Position numbers and translations under genes: made by a program. The notes under the pieces were generated by a model. It worked only from the letters and a program-made list of their open reading frames with translations, searched no databases and had not been told where the DNA came from. From Acidobacteria bacterium Ga0074141 (GTDB lineage Bacteria > Acidobacteriota > Blastocatellia > Pyrinomonadales > Pyrinomonadaceae), in NCBI GenBank assembly GCA_001464665.1, contig LNDP01000015.1, forward strand, positions 124,001 to 188,000: DNA of 64,000 bases, given 5' to 3'. This document shows positions 55,470 through 64,000 of this stretch, piece by piece (the first letter of the stretch is position 1; each line of letters begins with the position of its first letter).

Positions 55470-57080
55470 ATGAGTAAATCTGAAAATCGCCTTCGAGCTC
55501 TAACCGATGAATACCTGCAGCTTGCGGAAAAGCTCCGGCAGGGTGGCGGGCCGGAGAAGGTCGCGAAAATTCACAAGCAAGGCAAGCTGACCGCCCGCGA
55601 GCGCGTAGACCTCTTGCTTGATAAGGACACGTACGCGCAGGAGATCGGCTTGCTGGTCGCCTATGACGAATATGGCGGGCAGGCTCCGGCTGCGGCGGTC
55701 GTTACGGTCGTCGGAAAGATTCTAGGCCGCGAGTGCGTCGTCGTCGCAAACGACGCCACGATAAAAGCCGGTGCTTGGTATCCGGAGACGATCAAAAAAA
55801 TTCTCCGCGCACAAGAGATCGCGATGCGGAACCGCGTCCCGATCATCTATCTCGTCGATTCGGCTGGCGTCAATCTGCCCTACCAAGGTGGCGTCTTCCC
55901 GGGACAATACGGTGCCGCCCGCATCTTCTATTACAACTCGATAATGCGCCGATATCTAAAGGTCCCGCAGATCTCGGCCGTCATGGGAATGTGCGTCGCC
56001 GGGGGCGCGTATCTGCCCGCACTTAGCGACGTGATCCTGATGGTCGAGGGCACTTCCTTTATGGGCCTCGGCGGTGCAAATTTGGTCAAAGGTGCGACCG
56101 GCCAGACCATCGATAACGAGACGCTCGGCGGGGCGATGACGCACAACGCCATCTCGGGCGTCGCCCATTACCGCACAAAAGACGAGGATGAATGCATCGC
56201 CAAGATCCGCGACCTCGTCGCCGAAATGCCGGCCAAAGAGCCGACTCGAGTTTCTATTGAAGAAAGCCGTGAGCCATTAGCCGTAAGCGATAAGCTTTAC
56301 GAATTGCTGCCTGAGGATCACCGCGCACCGTATGATATGCACGCTGTGCTTGAAACGTTCCTTGACGAGGGCGGTATAGATGAATTTCAGGCAGATTTCG
56401 CAAAGGAGATGATCTGCGGAACGGCGCGGATCGGCGGCATTCTGGTCGGCGTCATTGCCAATAGCCGCGGAATGTCGAAGGGCAAGCCGGGCGAGCCGCC
56501 TCGTTTTGGCGGGATAGTTTATACCGAGTCAGCCGAGAAAACGGCATATTTTATCGACAACTGCGACCGCCACGGCACGCCGCTGCTTTTCGTCCAGGAC
56601 GTCTCGGGATTCATGGTCGGCGCCGATGCCGAGCACTCCGGGATCATTCGTGCGGGGGCTCGATTTGTCGAAGCAATGGCGACCGCCCGCGTGCCGAAGA
56701 TCGTTTTGACCGTCAACCACGCCTCTGGTGCCGGATATTACGCGATGGCGGGCCAGGGCTTTGACCCCGACTTTATCTTCTCGCTGCCGACCGGGAGAAT
56801 GGGCGTGATGGAAGGCGACAGCGCCGTTCAGGCGATCTTTGGGACCCAGCTCGATAAGCTCAAAGCTGCCGGCGAAACGCCCTCGGCCGAACTAGAAGCC
56901 GAGATGCAAAAGGTTCGCGAAACCTACGACCGCGAGCTCGACGCCAAACACGCCGCCGCCCGCGGCCTGGTAGATGCGATCATCACGCCCGACGACCTCC
57001 GCCCGGCATTGCTTCTCGCTCTCCAAACGACCCTGAACACATCGACGCCCCACATCGGAGCGTTTTCGTTCAATACATAA
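55470..57080 (+). CDS. Acyl-CoA carboxylase carboxyltransferase (beta) subunit
   Basis: 536 residues from ATG 55470. Carboxyltransferase signatures: KLTARERVDLLLD, VYLVDSAGVNLPYQGGVFPG-type loop, AVMGMCVAGGAYLPALSD, RFGGIVYTESAEKTAYFID, and the C-terminal MEGDSAVQAIF. Closest in wording to methylcrotonoyl- or propionyl-CoA carboxylase beta. The length fits. The biotin-carrying alpha subunit is not in the window, so the substrate is open. Confidence 0.95.
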   Translation: MSKSENRLRALTDEYLQLAEKLRQGGGPEKVAKIHKQGKLTARERVDLLLDKDTYAQEIGLLVAYDEYGGQAPAAAVVTVVGKILGRECVVVANDATIKAGAWYPETIKKILRAQEIAMRNRVPIIYLVDSAGVNLPYQGGVFPGQYGAARIFYYNSIMRRYLKVPQISAVMGMCVAGGAYLPALSDVILMVEGTSFMGLGGANLVKGATGQTIDNETLGGAMTHNAISGVAHYRTKDEDECIAKIRDLVAEMPAKEPTRVSIEESREPLAVSDKLYELLPEDHRAPYDMHAVLETFLDEGGIDEFQADFAKEMICGTARIGGILVGVIANSRGMSKGKPGEPPRFGGIVYTESAEKTAYFIDNCDRHGTPLLFVQDVSGFMVGADAEHSGIIRAGARFVEAMATARVPKIVLTVNHASGAGYYAMAGQGFDPDFIFSLPTGRMGVMEGDSAVQAIFGTQLDKLKAAGETPSAELEAEMQKVRETYDRELDAKHAAARGLVDAIITPDDLRPALLLALQTTLNTSTPHIGAFSFNT

Positions 57081-57108
57081 GAGTTAATCTCAGTTGGAGG
57101 TATTGTTT

Positions 57109-57813
57109 GTGAAAAAAGCCATTGGAGTTCTGTTTCTAAGTGCGGTTTATCTTTGCGGAAACCTAAGTTTGAACGGGCAAGAATTCGTGGACGGAGCTCG
57201 ACCAAATAATTGGCCCGAATTTGTAATGTCGCCTGAAGCAAAAGCTGCCGGCATCGACGGTGTTATTACGGTAGGATTAACTGTATCATCAAAGGGGACG
57301 ACATCAAATATCAAACTCTTCGGAGGGCCAATGTGGCCATGTGGCATAAAAGAACCTGAACAGGTAGATGAAGTCCGACGAGCAGTCAGAAAGTTCCTAG
57401 AATCAGCGACTTTTCAACCAGCTACGAAAGACGGAAGGCCCCGGTCTTCGGATGTTCAGTTATACTTTTCGGTATCGAAATCATTCGCGGATGCTCGTGA
57501 TAGCAAGGCTATCGAAGAGAACTTAAGGAAAGGCATTTTTCCTCCACTGGTCGAAGTTGTAAACATTAGCCGATTCGCAACCGAGCTTCCTCGATTGGGA
57601 GGTGCCGTGGGTTCAACCGCACGATCTATTCTCGAAATCCAAGTTATTGTTGACGAGAAAGGTGATGTGATCAGCGCGGGAACAGTTCGTGGGTTGCCTC
57701 AAGAGGTTCACGAGGCAAGGAGACTTGGATGTTCTTCCAAGTTTAAGCCTCTTACCTATCGCGATAGACCGATCAAGATGACAGGGAGGATCTTATTTGA
57801 TATTCGTCGGTGA
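57109..57813 (+). CDS. Exported protein with two TonB-C-like modules
   Basis: About 234 residues from GTG 57109 (GGAGG eight bases upstream). After a signal peptide there are two related modules. The first (KAAGIDGVITVGLTVSSKGTTSNIKLFGG to ATFQPATKDGRP) and second (STARSILEIQVIVDEKGDVISAGTVRGLP to SKFKPLTYRDRPIKMTGRILFDI) both follow the TonB C-terminal pattern. There is no membrane-spanning stator-binding helix, so it is not a normal energy transducer. AT-richer than neighbours. A strong terminator follows. Confidence 0.8.
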   Translation: MKKAIGVLFLSAVYLCGNLSLNGQEFVDGARPNNWPEFVMSPEAKAAGIDGVITVGLTVSSKGTTSNIKLFGGPMWPCGIKEPEQVDEVRRAVRKFLESATFQPATKDGRPRSSDVQLYFSVSKSFADARDSKAIEENLRKGIFPPLVEVVNISRFATELPRLGGAVGSTARSILEIQVIVDEKGDVISAGTVRGLPQEVHEARRLGCSSKFKPLTYRDRPIKMTGRILFDIRR

Positions 57814-57854
57814 TACTTGGATCCATTTAGTTAGTAACGTTAGCACACAGGAAT

Positions 57855-57894
57855 CGACCGCTTGAGTACGAAACTCAGCGGTCGTTTCCTTTAT
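57855..57894 (+). terminator. Rho-independent terminator
   Basis: CGACCGCTTGAGT pairs with ACTCAGCGGTCG (one bulged T) around ACGAA, followed by TTTCCTTTA. Confidence 0.8.
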
Positions 57895-57958
57895 ATGAAC
57901 TCTGAACTCGTGAATGAATCGATATCCCCGCACCTGCTAGTGGTAAACTGCGTCTTGA

Positions 57959-59017
57959 ATGGCGCGGGAAATACCTAAGTTAGAAAGAGCAAAGGCCCGT
58001 GAGGTGATCGCAAAGGGGCGGCGTTCGAAATGGTGGGAGCGGAAGGGCACGCCGAAGCGAGGCTTTCATTACGTTGATGCGCTCGGCAAACGTATCACCA
58101 GCGATTCTGATCTCGAACGTATCGGGTCTATCGTCATTCCGCCGGCGTGGAAATTTGTCCGCATCTGCCCGGCAAAAGGCGGGCGGCTTCAGGCTGTCGG
58201 GATGGATACGACCTGCCGGATTCAATACATCTATAATTCAAAGTTCGCTGAGAAGCAGCAGCAAAAAAAGTTCACCAAGATCGAGCGTTTTGGCGAGTAT
58301 CTCCCGAAGCTACGCAAGACGACCAACGAACACATAGCTCTCGATGGGTTCCCACGCGAGAAAGTACTTGCGATAGTACTGCGGCTTATCAATTCGCTTT
58401 ACATGCGTGTCGGGACAGAGGCGAGTGCAAGGAAATATCGAACCTTTGGAATTACAACACTCCAAAACCGTCACTTAACTATCGGTAGAAAAGGCGAGCT
58501 CCGGTTCGACTTCGTCGGCAAGAGCCATATTGCCCATCGGCTCGTTCTAGTAGATGACGAACTTAGCAGTCTGATGAAGCAGTTGAAGGAGATCGGCCCG
58601 AAACGCAAGCTCTTCAATTACATCGACGAGAGCGGCAAGCCTCGGCCGATAAAGCCTTCGGACATCAATCGCTACCTAAAAGAGGCGACAGCTCCGGAAT
58701 ACTCGGCGAAGGACTTCCGCACATGGGGCGGGACTCTTATGGCGGCAATTGAGCTGGCCGAGGTCGGCAAGGCCGACGATGAGCAGACGCTTAAGAAAAA
58801 TGTCGTGCGTATGGTAAAGCGAGTCGCCGAGCAGCTTGGGAATACGCCCGCCATCTGCCGAAGCTCTTACATTCACCCAAAGGTCATAAAGGCTTACGAA
58901 TCCGGCGTTACCATCGATGAGTTTCGTCCACGCAGATCGCGAGCGATCAAGAGCATCCAACCCGACGCCCTGCCCGAGGAAAAGGCCCTGATGAAGCTCT
59001 TTACAAACGGCAAATAG
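57959..59017 (+). CDS. DNA topoisomerase IB
   Basis: 352 residues, the usual bacterial/poxvirus length. Seen: the N-terminal GFHYVDALGKRITSDSDLERIGSIVIPPAW, then LRLINSLYMRVGTE, FDFVGKS, FRTWGGTLMAA and the nucleophile Tyr304 in CRSSYIHPKVI. It relaxes supercoils through a 3'-phosphotyrosine. It is a stand-alone gene. Confidence 0.96.
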   Translation: MAREIPKLERAKAREVIAKGRRSKWWERKGTPKRGFHYVDALGKRITSDSDLERIGSIVIPPAWKFVRICPAKGGRLQAVGMDTTCRIQYIYNSKFAEKQQQKKFTKIERFGEYLPKLRKTTNEHIALDGFPREKVLAIVLRLINSLYMRVGTEASARKYRTFGITTLQNRHLTIGRKGELRFDFVGKSHIAHRLVLVDDELSSLMKQLKEIGPKRKLFNYIDESGKPRPIKPSDINRYLKEATAPEYSAKDFRTWGGTLMAAIELAEVGKADDEQTLKKNVVRMVKRVAEQLGNTPAICRSSYIHPKVIKAYESGVTIDEFRPRRSRAIKSIQPDALPEEKALMKLFTNGK

Positions 59018-59035
59018 CGGGATTTGAGCGCATTT

Positions 59036-59060
59036 GAGGGCCGCTTGATCAGCGGCCCTC
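59036..59060. terminator. Stem-loop after topoisomerase IB
   Basis: GAGGGCCGCT pairs with AGCGGCCCTC around TGATC. There is no T-run on either strand, so it is only a weak terminator candidate between two convergent genes. Confidence 0.45.
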
Positions 59061-59093
59061 AGTAAGACGAAATGCCAATTTGATTTCCGAGCT

Positions 59094-59567
59094 TTAGATT
59101 ATGCTGCTGCTCCGGCGACGGAGAGAAAAGCGTTTGGATCTCATCTTCTGTTCTTCGCTAAAAAATACCGGGTCAACATCTTTTCGGCCAATTTTCGGCA
59201 CGTGGAGGAGTCTTTTAAGCTCAGGCCCGATCAATTCAAGATCTTCCGGCTTTACGAAAAAGCCCGAGGCACCTGCCGAAAACGCTTGCTCTTTATCAAT
59301 GTCCCGGTCAAGAGCGCTATAGATAAGAACCGGTGCCCGTGGGGCAAATTCTTTGATCTGTTTGCACAGCTTTACGGCGGTTACGTCCTGCAAGCAGTAA
59401 TCCAATAGGAAAACATCGTACGGACTAGACCTCACCATTTCGATCGCATGGCTTCCACTTGATGCAGTATCTACCTGATACCCAAAATAGTGGTTAAGCT
59501 GAAACGCCATCAGTTCGCAGCCATCTGCGTCATCATCAACATACAAGATTCGCGGTGTGGTGTTCAT
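59094..59567 (-). CDS. Response regulator receiver-domain protein
   Basis: About 157 residues. Receiver fold: acidic ILYVDDDADG, phospho-acceptor Asp in DVFLLDYCL, Lys in GFFVKPEDLE, Ser/Thr switch in VLIYSAL. There is no output domain, only a basic C-terminal tail (RSKRFSLRRRSSS). It therefore acts by protein contact. No histidine kinase is in the window; the Crp-like gene lies 200 bp upstream on the same strand. Confidence 0.92.
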   Translation of the reverse strand: MNTTPRILYVDDDADGCELMAFQLNHYFGYQVDTASSGSHAIEMVRSSPYDVFLLDYCLQDVTAVKLCKQIKEFAPRAPVLIYSALDRDIDKEQAFSAGASGFFVKPEDLELIGPELKRLLHVPKIGRKDVDPVFFSEEQKMRSKRFSLRRRSSSII

Positions 59568-59776
59568 AAATCTCACGATCCTTTTGAAAGAAGACGGAAA
59601 GCCTTCGCTGTGCCAAAATTGCTGCCCAGTTCTGGGGCTCCCGCCCCAGCCCTTCTACCTTCCGAGCGTTCCGGTTTCCTTCGTATTATTCAGTCGATTT
59701 AAAGAGTATGGATGATAGACAGCAAGCGGGACTGTACGTTTGCTAACACAGTCGAAATTATTTTCGAGGTGGATGT

Positions 59777-60511
59777 TCAGTTTCTATGTTCGGCCTTGTA
59801 TTTGTTGAGTATTCGGTCGCGGCATTCGATCACGACGTCGTGACATTCGCAGACGATGGATCTCAGCTTTTTAGGGTTGGCGATCGTGACCCTACCTCTG
59901 CCGGTCTCGATCACGCCTTGTTTGTTGAGATCCGATAGTCCAACCGAAACGCTTTCTCGTCTAACACCCAATACTTCGGCGATCTCTGCATGAGTGACGT
60001 GAAAGGTTTCCGTTTTAAGCTCGTCGGTCATTTCCAGCAAAAGCCGGCAAAGCTGGTGATCAATAAGATGCAGGCGGTAGCAAATGGCATTCTGAGCGAT
60101 CTGAGTAAGCAGGCCCTGATTGTAAGTCATCAACAGGTCCTGGAAGTCACCGCATTCTGAGAGTTCTTTTCGGACGACTCCGGAACCCATCTGATATGCA
60201 GTTCCGGTATAACTGACAACGGCTCGATCAGGAGTTTTAAGGCCCATCACAATGCTCGTTCCGGCGATGCCGTGTCGCCCGATGGTGGCCACGGCGATCG
60301 AATCGCCTTCGCTGGACTCGTACATAAGCGAAACGAGAGAATCTATCGGGAAGTAAATATACTTGCCCTTCTCCTCGGCCTCCCAAAGGACCTGGCCCTT
60401 CTCGATCTCAACAATCGTGCAGGCATCTCTGATCTGCTCCCATTCCGCAAAGGGAAGTGCGGCAAGGAGTCGATTAAGAGCGGGTGTGTCGGTTGATGCA
60501 GTTTCTGACAT
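59777..60511 (-). CDS. Crp/Fnr family transcriptional regulator
   Basis: 244 residues. The N-terminal cNMP-binding-like beta-roll (IEKGQVLWEAEEKGKYIYFPIDSLVSLMY) lacks the Arg-Ser pair of true cAMP binders, so the ligand is open. The C-terminal winged HTH shows VTHAEIAEVLGVRRESVSVGLSDLNKQGVI. Cys in the N-terminal domain do not form an Fnr iron-sulfur pattern. It starts nine bases after ppa on the same strand, so the two are probably one transcript. Confidence 0.92.
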   Translation of the reverse strand: MSETASTDTPALNRLLAALPFAEWEQIRDACTIVEIEKGQVLWEAEEKGKYIYFPIDSLVSLMYESSEGDSIAVATIGRHGIAGTSIVMGLKTPDRAVVSYTGTAYQMGSGVVRKELSECGDFQDLLMTYNQGLLTQIAQNAICYRLHLIDHQLCRLLLEMTDELKTETFHVTHAEIAEVLGVRRESVSVGLSDLNKQGVIETGRGRVTIANPKKLRSIVCECHDVVIECRDRILNKYKAEHRN

Positions 60512-60520
60512 TTCTGACTT

Positions 60521-61138
60521 CTAGATCGCTCTTCCTGTTAATTCCGCATAGTCGGCGATCGCCGTTCGGATCACCTCATATGACGCTTCACGGCCATATG
60601 AAAAAGCGATCTCACAGATATTCGGCGCGTCCGGCAAGCTCTTATACGTCAAAAAATAATGCTCGAACCGCTCGAGAATTCCTTTCGGAAGCTGGCTTAT
60701 CTCGCTATATTGCTCAAAGACCTTATCGCCCTTCAGCACCGCGATTATTTTGTCATCGGCTTCGTTATCGTCTACGAGACAAAAGCCACCGATCGGCCTC
60801 GCCTTTAGTATGATGTCGCCCCGCGGAATGTGATGCTCCGAAAGCACTAGAATATCGAGCGGGTCACCGTCGCCCCCGGCTATCTTAATGTCGGTTTTTG
60901 CACGAGCCAGGGCCGCGATCCCCGCCGCACAATAGGTCTGCGGAATAAAGCCGTAATTTGCAGGGACGACATTCGAGTACTGCTGAGGCCGGTCGATCTT
61001 AAGATAACCCGTTTCCTTATCGACCTCGTATTTCACAGTATCGCGCGGGACGATCTCGATAAATACCGTCACCTCGGCCGGTGCCCCATCGCCGATCGGA
61101 ATGCCGTGCCATGGATGCGCTTTGTCCGTGCGAAACAT
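60521..61138 (-). CDS. ppa: Inorganic pyrophosphatase, family I
   Basis: 205 residues from ATG 61138. Active-site wording: VPRDTVKYEVDKETGYLKIDRP, YGFIPQTYC, and the DxDPxD motif GDGDPLDILVLSEH. A much longer open frame continues upstream to 61768 but that part is antisense to the hydratase-like gene and is not real. It hydrolyses pyrophosphate. Divergent from the hydratase-like gene with only 28 bp between starts. Confidence 0.96.
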   Translation of the reverse strand: MFRTDKAHPWHGIPIGDGAPAEVTVFIEIVPRDTVKYEVDKETGYLKIDRPQQYSNVVPANYGFIPQTYCAAGIAALARAKTDIKIAGGDGDPLDILVLSEHHIPRGDIILKARPIGGFCLVDDNEADDKIIAVLKGDKVFEQYSEISQLPKGILERFEHYFLTYKSLPDAPNICEIAFSYGREASYEVIRTAIADYAELTGRAI

Positions 61139-61166
61139 ATCGCTATTATTAAGCGGTAGCCCGCCG

Positions 61167-61742
61167 ATGTCTAACCCGCTAACAACCGAAGCACATGGCG
61201 ACGGCTTGGTCGTACGGTTCACGCGGCCCGATGTGCGGAACCCGCTTTCGGCGGACGTTCTCGCAGCGTTGAACGATGTGATCGATAACCTATCGCATGA
61301 AACCGAGAGGCTTATCCTCACCGGCACTGAGGGCGTTTTTGCCTCCGGTGCTGACCTTCGTGAGATCGCGAAGACCGATCCTGCGTTGGCGAAAGGATTT
61401 GCGGAGCTCGGCCAGAGTCTGATGAAACGCATTTCAGAGCTACCATTTGTGACGGTCGCTGCGATCAATGGCCCGTGCTTCGGCGGCGCTCTCGACCTTG
61501 CACTTGCATGCAAGCGGCGGATCGCGATGCCATCGGCAACATTCTGCCATCCGGGTGCCCGCCTCGGGATCATTACCGGTTGGGGCGGGACGCAGCGGCT
61601 TCCGCGGCTTATCGGCGAGGCACGTGCGCTCGAGATGTTCTTTACCGCCGAGCCGTTCCCGGCCGAGTGGGCACTGCGGGCCGGGTTGATCGATCGCGTT
61701 GCCGAAAACCCGGTAAGGGCTGCTCTCGAGGAGGCATTTTGA
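61167..61742 (+). CDS. Short enoyl-CoA hydratase/isomerase-like protein
   Basis: 191 residues against about 260 for the family; the C-terminal helices are missing. Oxyanion-hole segments remain (FASGADLREI and GPCFGGALDLALACK, then GIITGWGGTQRLPRLIGEARA). By alignment in mind, the two catalytic Glu of classical hydratase are changed: the ELA Glu is Asp (GGALDLA) and the PEI Glu is Gly (CHPGARLG). So another crotonase-fold reaction, or no hydration, is likely. The next gene overlaps its stop by four bases. Confidence 0.85.
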   Translation: MSNPLTTEAHGDGLVVRFTRPDVRNPLSADVLAALNDVIDNLSHETERLILTGTEGVFASGADLREIAKTDPALAKGFAELGQSLMKRISELPFVTVAAINGPCFGGALDLALACKRRIAMPSATFCHPGARLGIITGWGGTQRLPRLIGEARALEMFFTAEPFPAEWALRAGLIDRVAENPVRAALEEAF

Positions 61743-63619
61743 CCAACGAACGGATCCCCGCACAACATCAGTTCATCGCCATCGCTGTTATAGCGCTCGT
61801 CACGATCGGCGTCTATTACGGGTCGCTCTCCGGCGATTTTGTTTACGACGACAACCGACAGATCGCCCAGAATCCCCTTATTCAGGCGCGTTCCCTTTAC
61901 GGCACGGCGGTCGTTTCCGACGTTTGGGCATTCAAGAGCAGCGGCGAGATCACGGCCAGCAATTATTGGCGGCCGACGTTCACGCTTTGGAGCATCGCCA
62001 ACAACGAACTCTTCGGCATCGAGCCTTTCGGTTGGCGGGCCTCAAACCTAGCGGTTCATATAGCAGCCGCTATCGCCGCACTTTATCTCCTACTCTTGCT
62101 CGGGATTCCTTTGATGCCCGCCGCGGTTTTCGCAACCGTATTCGCCGTTCATCCCGCTCAGGTCGAATCGGTCGCGTGGATCTCCGGAGCCCCGAGCACG
62201 CTCGCCGGCCTCTTCTTGACGTTGTCTCTGATCTTCGCTATCCGCTTGGCCCGAGAGTCGAGAGGCAGATACTATCTGGCCGGGGCTGTCGGTACATTCT
62301 TGTTTGCTGTCGGAGCGAGGGAATCTGTCGTCGTCTGCCTGCCGTTGTTCTGGCTGATCTATGCCACAAACGGGCTGACCGAGTTTTCTGAACTGAAGAC
62401 GAGAACGAAGGCCGCATTTTACCGGATCGGCCTTTTCACCGCGGCGGCCGTTGCGTTTCTCGTCGTTCGATCGTTAATTTTGGGCGGCGTCGCACTTCCG
62501 GTAGAAAACGCACCGAGTCTCGCCGAGGCAATTCTCACCGCACCGGCGATCTTTCTTTTCTACTTAAAGCAGATCTTTTATCCGGTCGTCATCGGCCCAA
62601 ACTACGGGCTTCGTGCGGTTAGCGAAATCGGTCTGATGAGCGTTGCATTTCCGGCACTCCTCTCCGCTGCAATCCTTGCCTTTGCCGTCCGTTTCGCTCG
62701 CTCTTCGCCCCGGGCACTCTTCGGCCTCGGGCTCTTCATTCTTCCGCTTCTGCCGGCCTTCTACATTCCGGCCTTTCGCCCTGAGGAACTGGTCCACGAC
62801 CGCTATCTTTTCGTCTCGATCCTTGGCCTCTGCGTCTTTTTCGCTTCGATCATTTACGACCGTTTCGCCACGGCATTGACGGGCATCAACTTCAAGGCTG
62901 CGTTCACCATCGCATGCTTCGTCGCCTTTATTTTGGCATTCCGTTCGTTGATCTATACCGATGTTTGGCGTGCGGATGAGGCTCTTTGGCGGCACGCCGT
63001 GACGGTTGACGCGAACTCGGCGACCAACTGGCGCCAGCTCGGTGCTGCCCTTGAGGCGAACGGCAAAGATGCTCTTAGCGAATTCGAACGCGCCGTCGCG
63101 ATCCGCCCCGAACCGCTCGCCCTAAACGGCCGTGCCCGCGCTCGTATCGCCCGCAACGACCCGCAAAATGCCATCGCCGATGCCGAACGCGTCATCGCCA
63201 CGCCCAACGCGAACATCAACGCCTACACGCTCTTCCAGGGATATGAAGCCCTCTCAATGGCGCTCCAAAACGCCAACCGGCTGCCCGAAGCTCGCCAGCG
63301 TTTAACCGAAGCACGTGAACGGCTCCCGATCTATCGTGCCGCCTTGACCGAAAAGATTGCCGTCGTTTTGTATCAGCAAGGCCAAAAAGCCGAGGCCCTG
63401 CGTGAGCTCGAGTCCGTCCGCGAAGTGGCCGCCGCCGAGATGATCCCCGGTTCAAAGCTGGTATTTTTGCGGCTCGGAATGCTCTATGCGGAACTTGGGC
63501 GGCGGGACGAAGCGAGGCGGGATGTTCAGCGCTTCCTTCAGGCGACGGGCAAAGACCGCTCGCCGATCACCCGCGGATACCGGGCCGAGGCTGAAAAACT
63601 ACTCCGTTCGTTGAACTAA
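61739..63619 (+). CDS. TMTC-like membrane protein with C-terminal TPRs (GT-C glycosyltransferase fold)
   Basis: About 626 residues from a TTG start in a TTGA overlap, preceded by GAGGAGG. Around ten membrane helices carry the luminal motif GDFVYDDNRQIAQNPLI with paired Asp, typical of GT-C mannosyltransferase-like proteins, and HPAQVESVAWISGAPS. The last 160 residues hold TPRs (ATNWRQLGAALEANGKDALSEFERAV). It probably transfers a sugar from a lipid carrier to an exported target. The larger upstream frame within the hydratase-like gene is not used. Confidence 0.88.
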   Translation: MTNERIPAQHQFIAIAVIALVTIGVYYGSLSGDFVYDDNRQIAQNPLIQARSLYGTAVVSDVWAFKSSGEITASNYWRPTFTLWSIANNELFGIEPFGWRASNLAVHIAAAIAALYLLLLLGIPLMPAAVFATVFAVHPAQVESVAWISGAPSTLAGLFLTLSLIFAIRLARESRGRYYLAGAVGTFLFAVGARESVVVCLPLFWLIYATNGLTEFSELKTRTKAAFYRIGLFTAAAVAFLVVRSLILGGVALPVENAPSLAEAILTAPAIFLFYLKQIFYPVVIGPNYGLRAVSEIGLMSVAFPALLSAAILAFAVRFARSSPRALFGLGLFILPLLPAFYIPAFRPEELVHDRYLFVSILGLCVFFASIIYDRFATALTGINFKAAFTIACFVAFILAFRSLIYTDVWRADEALWRHAVTVDANSATNWRQLGAALEANGKDALSEFERAVAIRPEPLALNGRARARIARNDPQNAIADAERVIATPNANINAYTLFQGYEALSMALQNANRLPEARQRLTEARERLPIYRAALTEKIAVVLYQQGQKAEALRELESVREVAAAEMIPGSKLVFLRLGMLYAELGRRDEARRDVQRFLQATGKDRSPITRGYRAEAEKLLRSLN

Positions 63620-64000
63620 GGCTTCCGCGGCTCGTCGGCCTTGACGTCGACGTCCGGACGCGAGAAGCGTGTGTATTCAAAGACGGCCCGAACGTCCGGC
63701 TCGCTCCTTTGCTGTTTTCGAACCAGCGTAAAAAATTCGTGTGTGATCTTCGCTGGTGTGTTGATGCCAAACTCGCTCGGCTGATATTCGAGCACGACCC
63801 GCGAGATTATCACCGGCTGTGCAAAGCCCTTCGGCTGAACGGACAGCTCTCGAACCTCACGAAGCACGCGGCTAGTCTCCGCCTCTATCCAGAGCGAGCC
63901 GCGAAGCCTTTCATTAAAAGGCTCCCGTGATCGGTCCTCGATCTCAAAGCTGACCACCGGCTCTTCGCCCGTCGTCAGTCCGCGGTTGATAGTAATGTAT
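63616..64000 (-). CDS. C-terminal part of an envelope protein (partial)
   Basis: The frame is open to the window edge, so only about the last 127 residues are seen. The visible part reads as alternating beta strands: GSLWIEAETSRVLREVREL, IISRVVLEYQPSEFGINTPAKITHEF, VRAVFEYTRFSRPDVDVKAD. This style is common in Acidobacteriota outer-membrane-associated or lipoprotein-sorting-like proteins, but no family was firmly recognised. Its stop overlaps the TMTC-like stop. Confidence 0.65.
   Translation of the reverse strand, partial: YITINRGLTTGEEPVVSFEIEDRSREPFNERLRGSLWIEAETSRVLREVRELSVQPKGFAQPVIISRVVLEYQPSEFGINTPAKITHEFFTLVRKQQRSEPDVRAVFEYTRFSRPDVDVKADEPRKP

Noticed and set aside
61475-61738. Upstream extension of the TMTC-like frame
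   Set aside because: It overlaps the hydratase-like gene in another frame; a TTG with GAGGAGG at 61739 gives a normal N-terminus before the first membrane helix.
61139-61768. Upstream extension of the minus-strand ppa frame, a 415-codon open frame
   Set aside because: This part is exactly antisense to the hydratase-like gene and has the Arg/Ser/Pro-rich look of a shadow frame; pyrophosphatase homology begins at 61138.

Overview
The window looks like chromosome from a Gram-negative Acidobacteriota, most likely class Blastocatellia (Pyrinomonadaceae-like). Supporting signs are two VWFA-related proteins of the type named after Acidobacteria (40827-42914), an ECF sigma factor paired with a TPR-type Ser/Thr kinase (24141-27558), a delta-60/FG-GAP secreted protein (27828-29816), Asn-Ala-rich linkers in several envelope proteins, and outer-membrane genes (lpxC, kdsD, secDF-yajC, tonB-exbBD). 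No rRNA, tRNA, CRISPR array or prophage was seen. The lineage is an inference from gene content; no phylogeny was computed.

Layout. 1-4.2 kb: end of an alpha-2-macroglobulin gene, an IS200-like (RAYT-type) transposase between mirrored hairpins, kdsD and two envelope proteins. 4.3-11.7 kb: a tight housekeeping run der, a MauE-thioredoxin fusion, tgt, yajC, secD, secF. 11.7-15.8 kb: a TonB-ExbB-ExbD-ExbD operon with a stem-loop in every gap and a TPR lipoprotein. 15.9-24.1 kb: rel/spoT, a subtilisin-like protease, RidA, rpmB, a PpiC-type lipoprotein and an ABC-F ATPase. 24.1-34.7 kb: a signalling and surface block (kinase, ECF sigma, delta-60/FG-GAP protein, triple-LamG protein, ToxR/CadC-like regulator with TPRs). 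34.7-37.3 kb: guaB and a RodZ-like protein.

37.4-40.8 kb is the most unusual stretch. One bacterial-microcompartment hexamer shell gene is followed by an AdhE-type CoA-acylating aldehyde dehydrogenase whose C-terminus carries an encapsulation-peptide-like helix and an extra TPAARD-motif tail. A VWA protein, a zinc-ribbon membrane protein and a 33-residue single-span protein follow in what looks like one transcript. No pentamer shell gene, phosphotransacylase or signature enzyme lies nearby, so this would be a minimal or satellite locus.

40.8-64 kb: two VWFA proteins, a GspF/GspE pair, a PLP-dependent dehydratase, gnd carrying two in-frame palindromic insertions, lpxC, a small AT-richer DUF4160/DUF2442 cassette, a four-helix-bundle gene flanked by oppositely oriented 9-bp repeat arrays, an EVE-domain protein, an ATP-grasp-like protein, a metalloprotease, an acyl-CoA carboxylase beta subunit, topoisomerase IB, a response regulator, a ppa-crp pair, a divergent enoyl-CoA-hydratase-like gene and a TMTC-like membrane protein. 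Convergent genes often abut with no gap, so many 3' ends must overlap or lack terminators.
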